This document shows positions 16,406 to 25,707 of a stretch of 64,000 nt of DNA, one piece after another. The first letter of the stretch is position 1. Each line of letters starts with the position of its first letter. Position numbers and translations under genes: made by a program. Source of the DNA: Bog-1198 sp040002315 (GTDB taxonomy: Bacteria; Pseudomonadota; Gammaproteobacteria; Steroidobacterales; Steroidobacteraceae); NCBI GenBank assembly GCA_040002315.1, contig JBDUEQ010000098.1, positions 1-64,000 of the forward strand. The letters run 5' to 3'. The notes below the pieces were generated by a model. It saw only the letters and a list, made by a program, of their open reading frames with translations. It was not told the DNA's origin and did no database searches.

Positions 16406-17608
16406 TTGACCGACGCTTTCATCTGCGATTTTGCGCGCACCCCGATCGGCCGCTATGAGGGTGGTTTGTCGCGCATGCGTCCTGACGATCTGGCGGCGGT
16501 CGCGATCAAGCACTTGGTCGCCCGCAACAAATCCATTGCCGAGGCCGTCGAGGAAGTGTTCCTGGGTTGCGCCAATCAGGCGGGCGAAGACAATCGCAAT
16601 GTCGCGCGCATGGCATTGCTGCTCTCCGGTCTGCCGGCGCACGTGCCGGGCGTGACGGTCAACCGATTGTGCGCCTCTGGATTGGATGCGGTGGCTGCGG
16701 CGGCCCGCGCGATCCGTGCCGGCGACATCGAACTTGCCATTGCAGGCGGGGTCGAATCTATGACGCGCGCTCCCTTCGTGATGGGCAAGGCGGAGCGCGC
16801 CTTCCAGCGCACGGCCGAAATCTACGACACCACCATCGGCTGGCGCTTCGTGAATCCGCAGATGAAGGCGCTGTACGGCGTCGATTCGATGCCTGAAACG
16901 GCGGAGAATGTCGCCGCGGAATTCAACGTGTCGCGCCAGGATCAGGACGCCTTCGCGCTGCGCTCGCAACAACGTGCCGCGCGTGCTGAAGCTGCCGGCG
17001 TGTTTGCCCAACAGATCGTGCCGGTGACGGTTGCGCAAGCGAAAGGCGCAACACAGGTGATCGAGCGTGATGAAGGCCCGCGCCCAGAAACGACTTTGGC
17101 GGCGCTGGCCAAACTCAAGCCCGTGGTGCGCGCGGGCGGCACCATCACGGCCGGCAACGCATCGGGAATCAACGATGGCGCGGCGGCGCTGCTGCTGGCT
17201 TCCGGCGCCGCAGTCGAGAAATACGCACTCAACGTGAGGGCGCGGGTGCTGGGCTTTGCCTCCGCGGGAGTCGCGCCGCGCATCATGGGGATGGGGCCGA
17301 TTCCGGCGGTGCAAAAACTGGCGGCCCGCTTGCGGCTGAAGCTCGCCCAGTTTGACGTGATCGAACTCAATGAGGCATTCGCGTCGCAGGCGCTGGCCTG
17401 TGTGCGCGCTTTTGGCTTTGCCGACGACGCTGAGCACATCAACTGCAATGGCGGCGCCATCGCCCTGGGCCATCCACTCGGCATGTCCGGTGCGCGCATC
17501 GCCGGAGCGGCCGTGCAGGAATTGCAGCGGTGCGGCGGCCGCTACGCATTGGCGACGATGTGCGTGGGAGTCGGACAGGGCGCGGCGCTGGCATTCGAGC
17601 GGGTATGA
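16406..17608 (+). CDS. Acetyl-CoA acyltransferase (thiolase)
   Basis: 400 aa. The TTG at 16406 directly follows the stop of the hydrolase gene, and the protein starts at the normal place for thiolases (DAFICDFARTPIGRYEGG). Catalytic Cys89 (VNRLCASGLDAV), His in GHPLGMSGAR and the second Cys in ATMCVGVGQG are all present, as is NEAFASQ. It catalyses the last, CoA-dependent cleavage of 3-oxoacyl-CoA. The closest look is the 3-oxoadipyl-CoA thiolase type (PcaF-like), but substrate is uncertain. The downstream FadB-type gene begins across its stop codon. Confidence 0.88.
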   Translation: MTDAFICDFARTPIGRYEGGLSRMRPDDLAAVAIKHLVARNKSIAEAVEEVFLGCANQAGEDNRNVARMALLLSGLPAHVPGVTVNRLCASGLDAVAAAARAIRAGDIELAIAGGVESMTRAPFVMGKAERAFQRTAEIYDTTIGWRFVNPQMKALYGVDSMPETAENVAAEFNVSRQDQDAFALRSQQRAARAEAAGVFAQQIVPVTVAQAKGATQVIERDEGPRPETTLAALAKLKPVVRAGGTITAGNASGINDGAAALLLASGAAVEKYALNVRARVLGFASAGVAPRIMGMGPIPAVQKLAARLRLKLAQFDVIELNEAFASQALACVRAFGFADDAEHINCNGGAIALGHPLGMSGARIAGAAVQELQRCGGRYALATMCVGVGQGAALAFERV

Positions 17609-17625
17609 GTGCAATTGAGGGGCGC

Positions 17626-19737
17626 ATGGATAAGTTGAATTTCGCGGTGCAGGGCGGCGTCGCCGTCCTTACTCTTGATAATCCGCCGGTCAACAGTCTG
17701 GGGTTGGAACTGCGCGCGGCACTGCTGGAAGGTCTCGACCGGGCGAATGCCGACCCCGGTATCGGCGCCATCGTATTGATCGGTTCCGGCGCGGGCTTTT
17801 CCGGGGGCGCGGACATCCGAGAATTCGGCACCCCGAAGGCGGTGGCCTACCCTAATTTGCGCAGTTTGATTGCCGAGGTCGAAGACAGTCCGAAGGCGGT
17901 GATCGCCGCCATCGGCGGCGTGTGCATGGGCGGGGGATTGGAATTGGCGCTGGGCTGCCATTTTCGAGTCGGCGTGGCGGGGGCGCGCATTGCGTTGCCG
18001 GAGGTCAAACTCGGCTTGCTCCCCGGCGCCGGCGGTACGCAACGGCTGCCTCGATTGCTGGGAGTCGAAGCCGCTCTCAATCTCATTGTCTCGGGAACAA
18101 CGGTGCCCGCCGAAAAGCTGCGCGACACGGCCCTGTTCGATGCCTTCAGCGACGGTGACTTGCGCGATGCCGCGTTGGACTTTGCGCGCCGCGTGATCAG
18201 CGAGAAGTTGCCTCTCAGGCGCGTCCGCGATCTGACACTTAACATGCCGACCGCGGCGGCGTTCTTCCAATTTGCGCGCAATTCGGTGCAGGCGGTCGCG
18301 GGCCCTTATCCCGCACCGCCGGCCTGTGTGGAAGCGGTGGCGGCCGCCGTCGAAATGTCTTTCGATGCGGGAGTCAAGCGCGAGCGGGAACTGTTCACCA
18401 CCCTGATGTTGTCGCCCGAGTCGGCGGCACTACGGCATGTGTTTCAAGCCGAGCGCGCGGCCTCGAAAATTCAGGGCGTGCCTGACGACACGCCGGTGAG
18501 GCCGATCCGCAAGGTAGGAGTCATCGGCGCCGGGACCATGGGCGGGGGCATCACGATGAGCCTCATCAACGCGGGTCTGCCGGTAGTGCTGTTGGAAACC
18601 CAGCAGGACGCACTCGACCGAGGGCTCGCCAATATCCGCCGCAATTACCAGGGAGCCCTGCGCAAAGGCACCCTCAACGAAGCCGGCCTCGCAAGCCGCC
18701 TCGCGTTGATCACGCCGACATTAGACTACGCCACGCTGCGTGATGTGGATTTGAGCATCGAAGCCGTATTCGAGAGCATGGACGTGAAGCGCCAGGTATT
18801 CGAGAAGCTGGATGCCGTATTGCGGCCCGGAGCCATCCTCGCCTCCAATACCTCCGCGTTGAATCTCGATGAGATCGCCAAATTTACGCGCCGCCCGCAG
18901 GATGTGATCGGGCTGCATTTTTTTAGCCCGGCCAATGTGATGCGACTGCTCGAGGTGGTGCGCGGCGCCGCCACGGGGAAGGATGTGCTGGCGACGGCGA
19001 TGCGCTTGGCGAAAACCATGAACAAGATCGCCGTGGTATCCGGAGTTTGCGACGGCTTCATCGGCAATCGCATGCTGGCGCGCTACGGCGCAGCCGCCCA
19101 CGATTTGATCATGGCCGGCGCCTTGCCGCACCAAGTCGACGCGGCGCTGCAGGATTTTGGCATGGCAATGGGGCCGTTTCGGGTGGGTGACCTGGCCGGT
19201 CTCGATATCGGATGGGCGCTGCGTAAACGGCGCGCGACAGAATTTCCGGGCAAGGACTTTTCCAATGTGGCGGACACCTTGTGCGAGGCCGGCCGCTTCG
19301 GGCAAAAAACCGGCGCCGGTTGGTATCGCTACCAGACGGGCTCGCGCAATCCCATTCCAGATCCCAAGGTGACTGCCATCATTGAGCAGTATCGGCGTCA
19401 ACGAGGCATCACGCCGCGCGAGGTGAAATCGGCGGAGATCGTTGCGCGCTGCATCTATGCGCTGGTCAACGAAGGCGCACGCATCATCGAGGATGGCATT
19501 GCGCAGCGCGCCTCCGATATCGACCTTGTCTATCTCAACGGCTACGGTTTTCCCGCCTACCGCGGCGGCCCGATGTTCTTCGCCGATCAGACGGGCTTGA
19601 ACGAAATTGTGCGTGCTCTGAAACGCATCGCGGTTGAGCCCGGCAGCGACGCAGGCGCATGGATACCGGCGCCGCTGCTCATTCGCCTTGCCAGCCAGGG
19701 CCAGCCCTTCAGTGCATATAAAGGATCAGCACAGTGA
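17626..19737 (+). CDS. Bifunctional enoyl-CoA hydratase / 3-hydroxyacyl-CoA dehydrogenase (FadB/FadJ type)
   Basis: 703 aa. The N-terminal crotonase domain (1-about 190) has the oxyanion loop SGGADIREF and both acid residues (GGGLELALG; LPEVKLGLLPGAGGTQRL). The NAD-binding domain begins at VGVIGAGTMGGGI (about residue 300). Two HAD C-terminal domains follow, with HFFSPANVMRLLEVV and NGYGFPAYRGGPMF. It converts enoyl-CoA to 3-oxoacyl-CoA in beta-oxidation. ATG 17626 has GAGG five bases upstream. ATG 17605, overlapping the thiolase stop (ATGA), is an alternative that adds 7 residues. The next thiolase overlaps its end by 4 bases (GTGA). Confidence 0.9.
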   Translation: MDKLNFAVQGGVAVLTLDNPPVNSLGLELRAALLEGLDRANADPGIGAIVLIGSGAGFSGGADIREFGTPKAVAYPNLRSLIAEVEDSPKAVIAAIGGVCMGGGLELALGCHFRVGVAGARIALPEVKLGLLPGAGGTQRLPRLLGVEAALNLIVSGTTVPAEKLRDTALFDAFSDGDLRDAALDFARRVISEKLPLRRVRDLTLNMPTAAAFFQFARNSVQAVAGPYPAPPACVEAVAAAVEMSFDAGVKRERELFTTLMLSPESAALRHVFQAERAASKIQGVPDDTPVRPIRKVGVIGAGTMGGGITMSLINAGLPVVLLETQQDALDRGLANIRRNYQGALRKGTLNEAGLASRLALITPTLDYATLRDVDLSIEAVFESMDVKRQVFEKLDAVLRPGAILASNTSALNLDEIAKFTRRPQDVIGLHFFSPANVMRLLEVVRGAATGKDVLATAMRLAKTMNKIAVVSGVCDGFIGNRMLARYGAAAHDLIMAGALPHQVDAALQDFGMAMGPFRVGDLAGLDIGWALRKRRATEFPGKDFSNVADTLCEAGRFGQKTGAGWYRYQTGSRNPIPDPKVTAIIEQYRRQRGITPREVKSAEIVARCIYALVNEGARIIEDGIAQRASDIDLVYLNGYGFPAYRGGPMFFADQTGLNEIVRALKRIAVEPGSDAGAWIPAPLLIRLASQGQPFSAYKGSAQ

Positions 19738-20912
19738 CAGAAGCAGTCATCGTCTCCACGGCGCGCACCGGCCTCGGCAAGAGCTGGAAGGGCGCATTTA
19801 ACATGACTTACGGCGCCACTCTGGGCGCGCACTCGGTGCAGCATGCGGTTGAGCGCGCCGGCATCGATCCCGCGGAAGTCGAGGATGTAATCATGGGATC
19901 GACCTTTGGCGAGGGCACCACGGGGGGCAACATCGCGCGCGCCATTGGCCTGCGCGCCGGCCTTCCCGTGACCACCGCGGGCTTGAGCATCAATCGCTTT
20001 TGCAGCTCGGGTTTGCAATCCATCGCCCTGGCTGCGCAGCGAATCATGACCGAGGGCGCAAGCGTCATCGTCGCGGGCGGCGTGGAGAGCATTTCCTGCG
20101 TGCAGAACGAGGCGAACCCGCACATGCGCCGCGATCCCTGGCTGATCGAACACAAACCGACGCTGTACTGGAACATGCTGCAGACCGCTGAAACTGTTGC
20201 CAAGCGCTACAACATTTCCAAGGAGGCTCAGGACGAGTACGGCGTGCGCAGCCAGTTGCGCGCGGCGGCGGCGCAGGCCGCCGGCAAGTTCAAGGATGAG
20301 ATCGTGCCCATGACCACCGTCATGGGGGTGGTCGACAAAGCCGCCGGGACGATCGGCACGCGCGAAGTGACCATCGCCAGCGATGAGGGCATACGCGCCG
20401 ACACGACTCTTGAAGCAGTGGCAAAGATTCGCCCGGCCATCCCGGGCGGAGTGGTTACGGCCGGCAATGCCAGCCAGTTCTCCGACGGCAGCAGTGCCGT
20501 CGTAGTCATGGATGCCAAGCTGGCCGAAAAGCGCGGCCTCAAGCCCCTGGGGATCTTTCGCGGCTTCGCCATAGCGGGCTGCGAACCCGACGAGATGGGC
20601 ATCGGCCCCGTGTTTGCCGTGCCGCGCCTGCTGCAGCGTGCCGGCTACCAGGTCAACGACATCGATCTGTGGGAGCTGAACGAAGCCTTCGCCTGCCAGG
20701 TCCTGTACTGTCGCGATAAGCTAGGCATTCCCGATGAGCGCTTGAACGTCAACGGCGGAGCCATCGCGGTAGGTCACCCCTACGGTGTCAGCGGCGCCCG
20801 TCTCACCGGACATGCGCTCATCGAAGGTAAGCGCCGCGGCGCCAAGCTCGTGGTCGTGACCATGTGCATTGGCGGCGGCCAGGGCGCCGCCGGACTATTC
20901 GAGGTGACGTGA
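19734..20912 (+). CDS. Acetyl-CoA C-acyltransferase (thiolase)
   Basis: 392 aa. The GTG start overlaps the stop of the FadB-type gene. Catalytic Cys90 (INRFCSSGLQS), GHPYGVSGARL and TMCIGGGQG are present, so this is a full degradative thiolase. Together with the hydratase/dehydrogenase it makes a FadBA-like pair. The operon also carries a second thiolase upstream, which suggests two cleavage steps with different chain structures (inference). The SDR that follows overlaps the stop by one base (TGATG). Confidence 0.9.
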   Translation: MTEAVIVSTARTGLGKSWKGAFNMTYGATLGAHSVQHAVERAGIDPAEVEDVIMGSTFGEGTTGGNIARAIGLRAGLPVTTAGLSINRFCSSGLQSIALAAQRIMTEGASVIVAGGVESISCVQNEANPHMRRDPWLIEHKPTLYWNMLQTAETVAKRYNISKEAQDEYGVRSQLRAAAAQAAGKFKDEIVPMTTVMGVVDKAAGTIGTREVTIASDEGIRADTTLEAVAKIRPAIPGGVVTAGNASQFSDGSSAVVVMDAKLAEKRGLKPLGIFRGFAIAGCEPDEMGIGPVFAVPRLLQRAGYQVNDIDLWELNEAFACQVLYCRDKLGIPDERLNVNGGAIAVGHPYGVSGARLTGHALIEGKRRGAKLVVVTMCIGGGQGAAGLFEVT

Positions 20913-21685
20913 TGACCGTGCGCGAGCTATTCGAGCTCAAGGGCCGGGTGGCGTTGGTGACCGGCGGTTCGCGCGGCTTGGGATTGCAGATCGCGCAAGC
21001 TCTCGGGGAGATGGGCGCGCGCATTGCGATCAGCGCGCGCAAGCCCGCCGAGCTCGAAGAGGCCAAGTCACAACTGGCGAAGCAGGGGATCGAAGCCCTG
21101 ACCGTGGTGAATGATCTGACCAAGCCCGATCAAGTGCCGGCACTGCTCGCGTCGGTGCTCGAGCATTACGGTAGGATCGACATCCTGGTGAATAATGCAG
21201 GCACCAGTTGGGGTGCTCCCGCCGAGGATCATCCCCTCGAAGCCTGGAACAAGGTCATGACTCTGAACGCCACCAGCGTGTTCATGCTGAGCCAAGCGGT
21301 GGCGAAGCGCTGCTTCCTACCGCAGCGCTCGGGCAATATTATCGTTATCGCGTCGGTCGCGGCGCTGCGCGTCGGTGCGCAGATGAAGGCGGCAGCTTAT
21401 TATTCTTCCAAGGCGGCAGCCTTGCACTTGACTCGTGTTCTCGCCCAGGAGTGGGGACCTTTCGGCATCCGCGTGAACGCGATCTGCCCCGGCTTCTTTC
21501 CGTCGAAAATGTCGAGCGGCGTGCTCGAGAAGATCGAAGCCTCCGTGATTCGCCAGACGCCTCTGGGACGTCTCGGCAACGATACGGATCTGATGGGCGC
21601 GGCTGTTTATCTGGCCTCGGATGCCTCGCGCCACGTGACCGGGCAATACATTGCCGTGGATGGCGGCGTTTCGAGCGCCGCGTGA
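20912..21685 (+). CDS. Short-chain dehydrogenase/reductase
   Basis: 257 aa. Complete SDR: TGGSRGLG (residues 17-24), NNAG, Ser in VIASVAAL, and YYSSK. C-terminal DGGVSSAA is typical of 3-oxoacyl-reductase-like or gluconate-dehydrogenase-like members. It sits in the middle of the beta-oxidation operon with overlaps on both sides. It probably oxidises a hydroxyl on the CoA-activated substrate; which one cannot be told. Confidence 0.85.
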   Translation: MTVRELFELKGRVALVTGGSRGLGLQIAQALGEMGARIAISARKPAELEEAKSQLAKQGIEALTVVNDLTKPDQVPALLASVLEHYGRIDILVNNAGTSWGAPAEDHPLEAWNKVMTLNATSVFMLSQAVAKRCFLPQRSGNIIVIASVAALRVGAQMKAAAYYSSKAAALHLTRVLAQEWGPFGIRVNAICPGFFPSKMSSGVLEKIEASVIRQTPLGRLGNDTDLMGAAVYLASDASRHVTGQYIAVDGGVSSAA

Positions 21686-22746
21686 GCAGTCCGGCCGCGG
21701 GACTGCGCCCTCCCCCCGATCAACATGCCTTCGACACGGCGCGGCTCGCCCACTGGATGCAGGTTCATGTCGAAGGCCTCGCAGGGCCCATCGAGGTTCG
21801 CCAATTCGCCGGTGGCCAATCCAATCCCACTTTTCTGGTGCAATCGGCCACGCATCGCTACGTGCTGCGGCGCAAACCTCCCGGCAAACTGCTGCCCTCG
21901 GCGCATGCCGTCGAGCGCGAGTATCGAGTGATCATGGCACTGGCTCACACGGCAGTGCCCGTCGCCAAGGCCTACGCTCTGTGCGAGGATCCATCGGTCA
22001 TCGGCACCGCGTTCTATGTGATGGACTATGTCGAGGGCCGGCTGTTCTGGGATGCTGCGCTGCCCGAGGTGGCACCCGCTGGACGCCGTGCCATCTATGA
22101 GGAGATGACGCGTGTCATCGCCGCCTTGCACGCCGTGGACTACACTGCGGTGGGATTGGGCGATTATGGCAAGCCCGGGCGCTACATCGAGCGACAGGTA
22201 TCGCGCTGGACTCAGCAATACCGGGCCGCGGAGACCGAGAGCATCGATGCCATGGATAGGCTGATCGAGTGGCTGCCGCAGCATATTCCGGCGGACGAGG
22301 AAACCAGCATCGTGCACGGCGATTTCCGGCTCGACAACGCCATATTCCATCCCAGTGAGCCCAAAATTTTGGCCGTACTGGATTGGGAGCTGTCGACCTT
22401 GGGGCATCCGCTGGTTGATCTGGCCTATCTATGCATGCGATACCATTTGTCGGCGGACCAATTTCGCGGCCTCGCCGGGTTGGATGTGGCGGCGCTTGAG
22501 ATTCCGAACGAGGCGCAGTGTGTGGCCGATTACTGCCGGCGCCGCGGCCGCGCGCCGGTTGCACCGCGGGAGTGGACCTACTATCTGGCGTTCAACATGT
22601 TCCGCCTGACGGGAATTTTGCAGGGCGTGCTGGCGCGCGCCATCCAAGGCAATGCCTCGAGCGCGACGGCGTTGGAGGCGGGCCGCCGGGCACGGCCTCT
22701 GGCCGAACAGGCTTGGGGCTTGGTGCAGAAATCGTTCGGCACTTAG
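21682..22746 (+). CDS. Phosphotransferase (APH/choline-kinase fold), ACAD10/11-associated type
   Basis: 354 aa. The GTG start overlaps the SDR stop. The kinase fold is intact: the ATP-binding Lys lies in RYVLRRKPPG, the Brenner motif is SIVHGDFRLDNAIFH and the DFG-like motif is VLDWELSTLGHP. In animals the same domain is fused to an acyl-CoA dehydrogenase (ACAD10/11), where it phosphorylates 4-hydroxyacyl-CoA so that the phosphate can be eliminated. Here the acyl-CoA dehydrogenase is the next gene, so the pair probably handles 4-hydroxyacyl-CoA (inference from family and context). Confidence 0.85.
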   Translation: MSSPAAGLRPPPDQHAFDTARLAHWMQVHVEGLAGPIEVRQFAGGQSNPTFLVQSATHRYVLRRKPPGKLLPSAHAVEREYRVIMALAHTAVPVAKAYALCEDPSVIGTAFYVMDYVEGRLFWDAALPEVAPAGRRAIYEEMTRVIAALHAVDYTAVGLGDYGKPGRYIERQVSRWTQQYRAAETESIDAMDRLIEWLPQHIPADEETSIVHGDFRLDNAIFHPSEPKILAVLDWELSTLGHPLVDLAYLCMRYHLSADQFRGLAGLDVAALEIPNEAQCVADYCRRRGRAPVAPREWTYYLAFNMFRLTGILQGVLARAIQGNASSATALEAGRRARPLAEQAWGLVQKSFGT

Positions 22747-22766
22747 TCGATAAAGGAATCACCAGC

Positions 22767-24008
22767 ATGGATTTTTCGCATAGCGATAAGGTTTGCCGCT
22801 TGCAGGAGCAATTACAGACTTTCATGGACGCGCACGTCTACCCGGCGGAGCCGCGCTTCGACGAGGAGATGGCCCAGTACCGGCAGGACGGCAATCCTTG
22901 GCGGCCCACCGCAGTCATGGAGGAGTTGAAGCACCAGGCTCGGGCGCAGAATTTATGGAATCTGTTCCTGCCTCACTCCGAGCACGGCGCGGGACTCTCC
23001 AACCTGGAGTACGCACCCCTGTGCGAAATCATGGGGCGCTCGCATCTCGCTCCGGAAGCCTGCAATTGCTCCGCCCCCGACACGGGCAACATGGAAGTGC
23101 TGGCCCGCTACTCCACCCCCGAACAACAGACACGCTGGCTGGCGCCGCTGCTCGAGGGCAAGATTCGCTCGGCCTTCGCCATGACCGAACCCGATGTCGC
23201 GTCGAGCGATGCCACGAACATTCAGTCGAGCGTTGCGCGCCAGGGCGATCAATACGTGATCAATGGGCGCAAGTGGTGGACTTCGGGGGCCGGCGATCCA
23301 CGTTGCGAAATTCTGATATTCATGGGCAAGACCAATCCGACCGCGGCGCTTCATAACCAGCAGTCGATGATTCTGCTACCGATGAACACGCCCGGCGTGA
23401 AGCGCCTGCGCCAGCTTTCTGTGTTCGGCTACGATCATGCGCCGCACGGCCACGCCCAGATCGATTTTATCGACGTGCACGTGCCCGTGGAAAATCTGTT
23501 GCTGGGCGAGGGCCGTGGATTCGAGATCGCGCAGGGCCGCTTGGGTCCGGGACGCATCCATCATTGCATGCGCCTGATCGGTCTTGCGGAACGAGCGCTT
23601 GAAATGATGTGCAGGCGCGCTCAATCGCGCGTCGCCTTCGGCAAGCGTGTTTCTGAGCAGGGCGTCACGCTCGAGCGCATTGCCGAATCACGCATCATGA
23701 TCGATCAGGCTCGCTGGCTGGTGCTGAACGCCGCCTACATGATGGATACGGTGGGGAACCGCGCCGCCAAAAAAGAGATCGCCATGATCAAGGTCGCCGC
23801 GCCCAACATGGCCTGTCAGGTCATCGATTGGGCGATTCAGGTCCACGGCGGCGGCGGTGTCAGCGATGATTTCCCGCTGGCGGCTGCCTATGCTGCTGCG
23901 CGCACGTTGCGGTTCGCGGACGGCCCGGACGAAGTGCATCGCGAGCAAATAGGTAAACTCGAGTTGGGCCGGTATCGGCCGGCCGACCCAGCCGCGGACA
24001 AGCGCTGA
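22767..24008 (+). CDS. Acyl-CoA dehydrogenase (ACAD10/11-like)
   Basis: 413 aa. ATG 22767 has AAAGGA about 10 bases upstream. FAD-binding and substrate motifs AFAMTEPDVASSDATN and YVINGRKWWTSGAGDPRCEI are present. The C-terminal region has QVHGGGGVSDDFPLA and the probable catalytic acid in FADGPDEVHREQIG, as in long-chain and ACAD10/11-type dehydrogenases. It introduces the alpha,beta double bond and passes electrons to ETF. It follows the kinase-like gene, its natural partner. Confidence 0.9.
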   Translation: MDFSHSDKVCRLQEQLQTFMDAHVYPAEPRFDEEMAQYRQDGNPWRPTAVMEELKHQARAQNLWNLFLPHSEHGAGLSNLEYAPLCEIMGRSHLAPEACNCSAPDTGNMEVLARYSTPEQQTRWLAPLLEGKIRSAFAMTEPDVASSDATNIQSSVARQGDQYVINGRKWWTSGAGDPRCEILIFMGKTNPTAALHNQQSMILLPMNTPGVKRLRQLSVFGYDHAPHGHAQIDFIDVHVPVENLLLGEGRGFEIAQGRLGPGRIHHCMRLIGLAERALEMMCRRAQSRVAFGKRVSEQGVTLERIAESRIMIDQARWLVLNAAYMMDTVGNRAAKKEIAMIKVAAPNMACQVIDWAIQVHGGGGVSDDFPLAAAYAAARTLRFADGPDEVHREQIGKLELGRYRPADPAADKR

Positions 24009-24027
24009 TAGACACCGGCGCCGCAGC

Positions 24028-25707
24028 ATGTCGGATCGACATTTCAAATTCTGGCCGAAACATGCCATGCCCACCTTGACTGCGCCGGCAACAAATTTAT
24101 TCTACAACGCCGAGGTCTCGGCAAACCGCTATCCGGATAAGCCCTTTCTCATTTTCTACGACACGGCGGTGACCTTCGCCGGCCTGTGCGACGAGTCGAC
24201 ACGCATCGCAGGTTTTCTCGAGCAGCAGTGCGGGGTTCGAAAGGGCGATCGAGTGCTGCTGTTCACGCAAAACAGCCCGCAGTTCGTCATCGCCTACTAT
24301 GGCATCCTGCGCGCGAATGCCGTGGTGGTGCCCATCAATCCCATGAACTTAACGCAGGAAATCCTGCGCTACGCCGAGGACGCCGGAGCGCACACGGCCA
24401 TCGTGTCGCAGGAATTGTATGCGCGTATCGAACCGTTGCTCGCAAAGTCGATTCTCAAGTCGGTGATCGTCTCGGCCTACTCCGATTATCTGCAGCAACC
24501 GACAACATTGGCCGTGCCCGAATTCGTTACGGCGCCGCGCCTGGAAATCACTGCTCCCGGCGTGACGCTGTGGCGCGATGTGCTCGCAACGCGAATGCGG
24601 CCCGGGCCCTTGACGGCGGGTCCCGATGATGTATGCGTGATGCCCTACACCTCAGGCACCACCGGTTTGCCGAAGGGATGCATGCACACCCATCGCAGCA
24701 CGATGCACACCTTGGTCGCCGGCATGCGCTGGTTTTCAGTGCAGCCCGAGCTCACGTTGATGTCGGTCGCTCCTCTATTTCACGTGACCGGCATGCAGGG
24801 CGGTATGAACGGCCCGCTGTACGTCGGCAACACGGTGGTTATGCTGCCGCGCTGGGACCGCAAGGCGGCCGCAGAATGCGTGCAGCGCTATCGGGTGTCG
24901 AGTTGGACGGCGATTCCGACCATGGTGCAGGATTTTTTTGCGAATCCGGATATCGCCAAGTATGACTTGGGTTCCATACGCCGTTTGAGCGGCGGCGGCG
25001 CGGCCATGCCGGCGGCGGTGGCCCAGCGGCTGCTTGACATGGGAGTTACATACTACGAGGGATATGGATTGTCGGAGACCATGGGTGCCACTCATTTGAA
25101 TCCGCCGGACAACCCGAAGAAGCAATGCCTCGGCATTCCGATTTACGACGTCGACTCGCGGGTGGTCGACCCCGTCACCCTGGCCGAACTACCCGCCGGC
25201 GAAGTGGGCGAGATCATTACGCACGGCCCTCAGGTGTTTCTCGGCTACTGGAACAAGCCTGAGGACACTGCCGAGGCGCTGGTTGAAATTGACGGCAAGC
25301 GCTTCCTGCGTACCGGCGATCTGGGCAGAATCGACGAGGACGGATATTTTTTCATGGTCGATCGGCTGAAGCGGATGATCAATGCATCCGGATACAAGGT
25401 ATGGCCCACCGAGGTCGAGTCGCTGATGTACCAGCATCCGGCGGTGCTGGAGGCCTGCGTCATCGGCGCGAAGGATGCGCATCGCGGCGAGACCGTGAAA
25501 GCCGTCATCGTGCCGCGGCCCGAATGGCGCGACCACGTTGATGCACAGGGCATCATCGACTGGTGCCGCGAGAACATGGCGGCGTACAAGTGTCCGCGCA
25601 TCGTCGAATTCGTCGACGCCCTGCCCAAATCGGGCGCCGGCAAGATCATGTGGCGCGAACTGCAGGATCGCGAGTCTGCAGCCAACCAACGAGAAAATCC
25701 ATCATGA
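24028..25707 (+). CDS. Long-chain or aromatic acyl-CoA ligase
   Basis: 559 aa. Adenylation motifs: MPYTSGTTGLPKGCMHTH (about residues 206-223), YYEGYGLSET, RTGDLGRID, and the C-terminal catalytic-Lys motif PKSGAGKIMWREL. It activates a carboxylic acid with ATP and CoA, feeding the operon. It is separate from the ligase half of the ligase-aldolase fusion at 9.1-11.9 kb. ATG 24067 is an alternative start. The next gene overlaps its stop (ATGA). Confidence 0.88.
   Translation: MSDRHFKFWPKHAMPTLTAPATNLFYNAEVSANRYPDKPFLIFYDTAVTFAGLCDESTRIAGFLEQQCGVRKGDRVLLFTQNSPQFVIAYYGILRANAVVVPINPMNLTQEILRYAEDAGAHTAIVSQELYARIEPLLAKSILKSVIVSAYSDYLQQPTTLAVPEFVTAPRLEITAPGVTLWRDVLATRMRPGPLTAGPDDVCVMPYTSGTTGLPKGCMHTHRSTMHTLVAGMRWFSVQPELTLMSVAPLFHVTGMQGGMNGPLYVGNTVVMLPRWDRKAAAECVQRYRVSSWTAIPTMVQDFFANPDIAKYDLGSIRRLSGGGAAMPAAVAQRLLDMGVTYYEGYGLSETMGATHLNPPDNPKKQCLGIPIYDVDSRVVDPVTLAELPAGEVGEIITHGPQVFLGYWNKPEDTAEALVEIDGKRFLRTGDLGRIDEDGYFFMVDRLKRMINASGYKVWPTEVESLMYQHPAVLEACVIGAKDAHRGETVKAVIVPRPEWRDHVDAQGIIDWCRENMAAYKCPRIVEFVDALPKSGAGKIMWRELQDRESAANQRENPS

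Noticed and set aside
16385..17614. 409-codon minus-strand ORF
   Set aside because: Antisense to the thiolase with all catalytic residues; product is Arg/His-rich low-complexity, typical of shadows in high-GC DNA.
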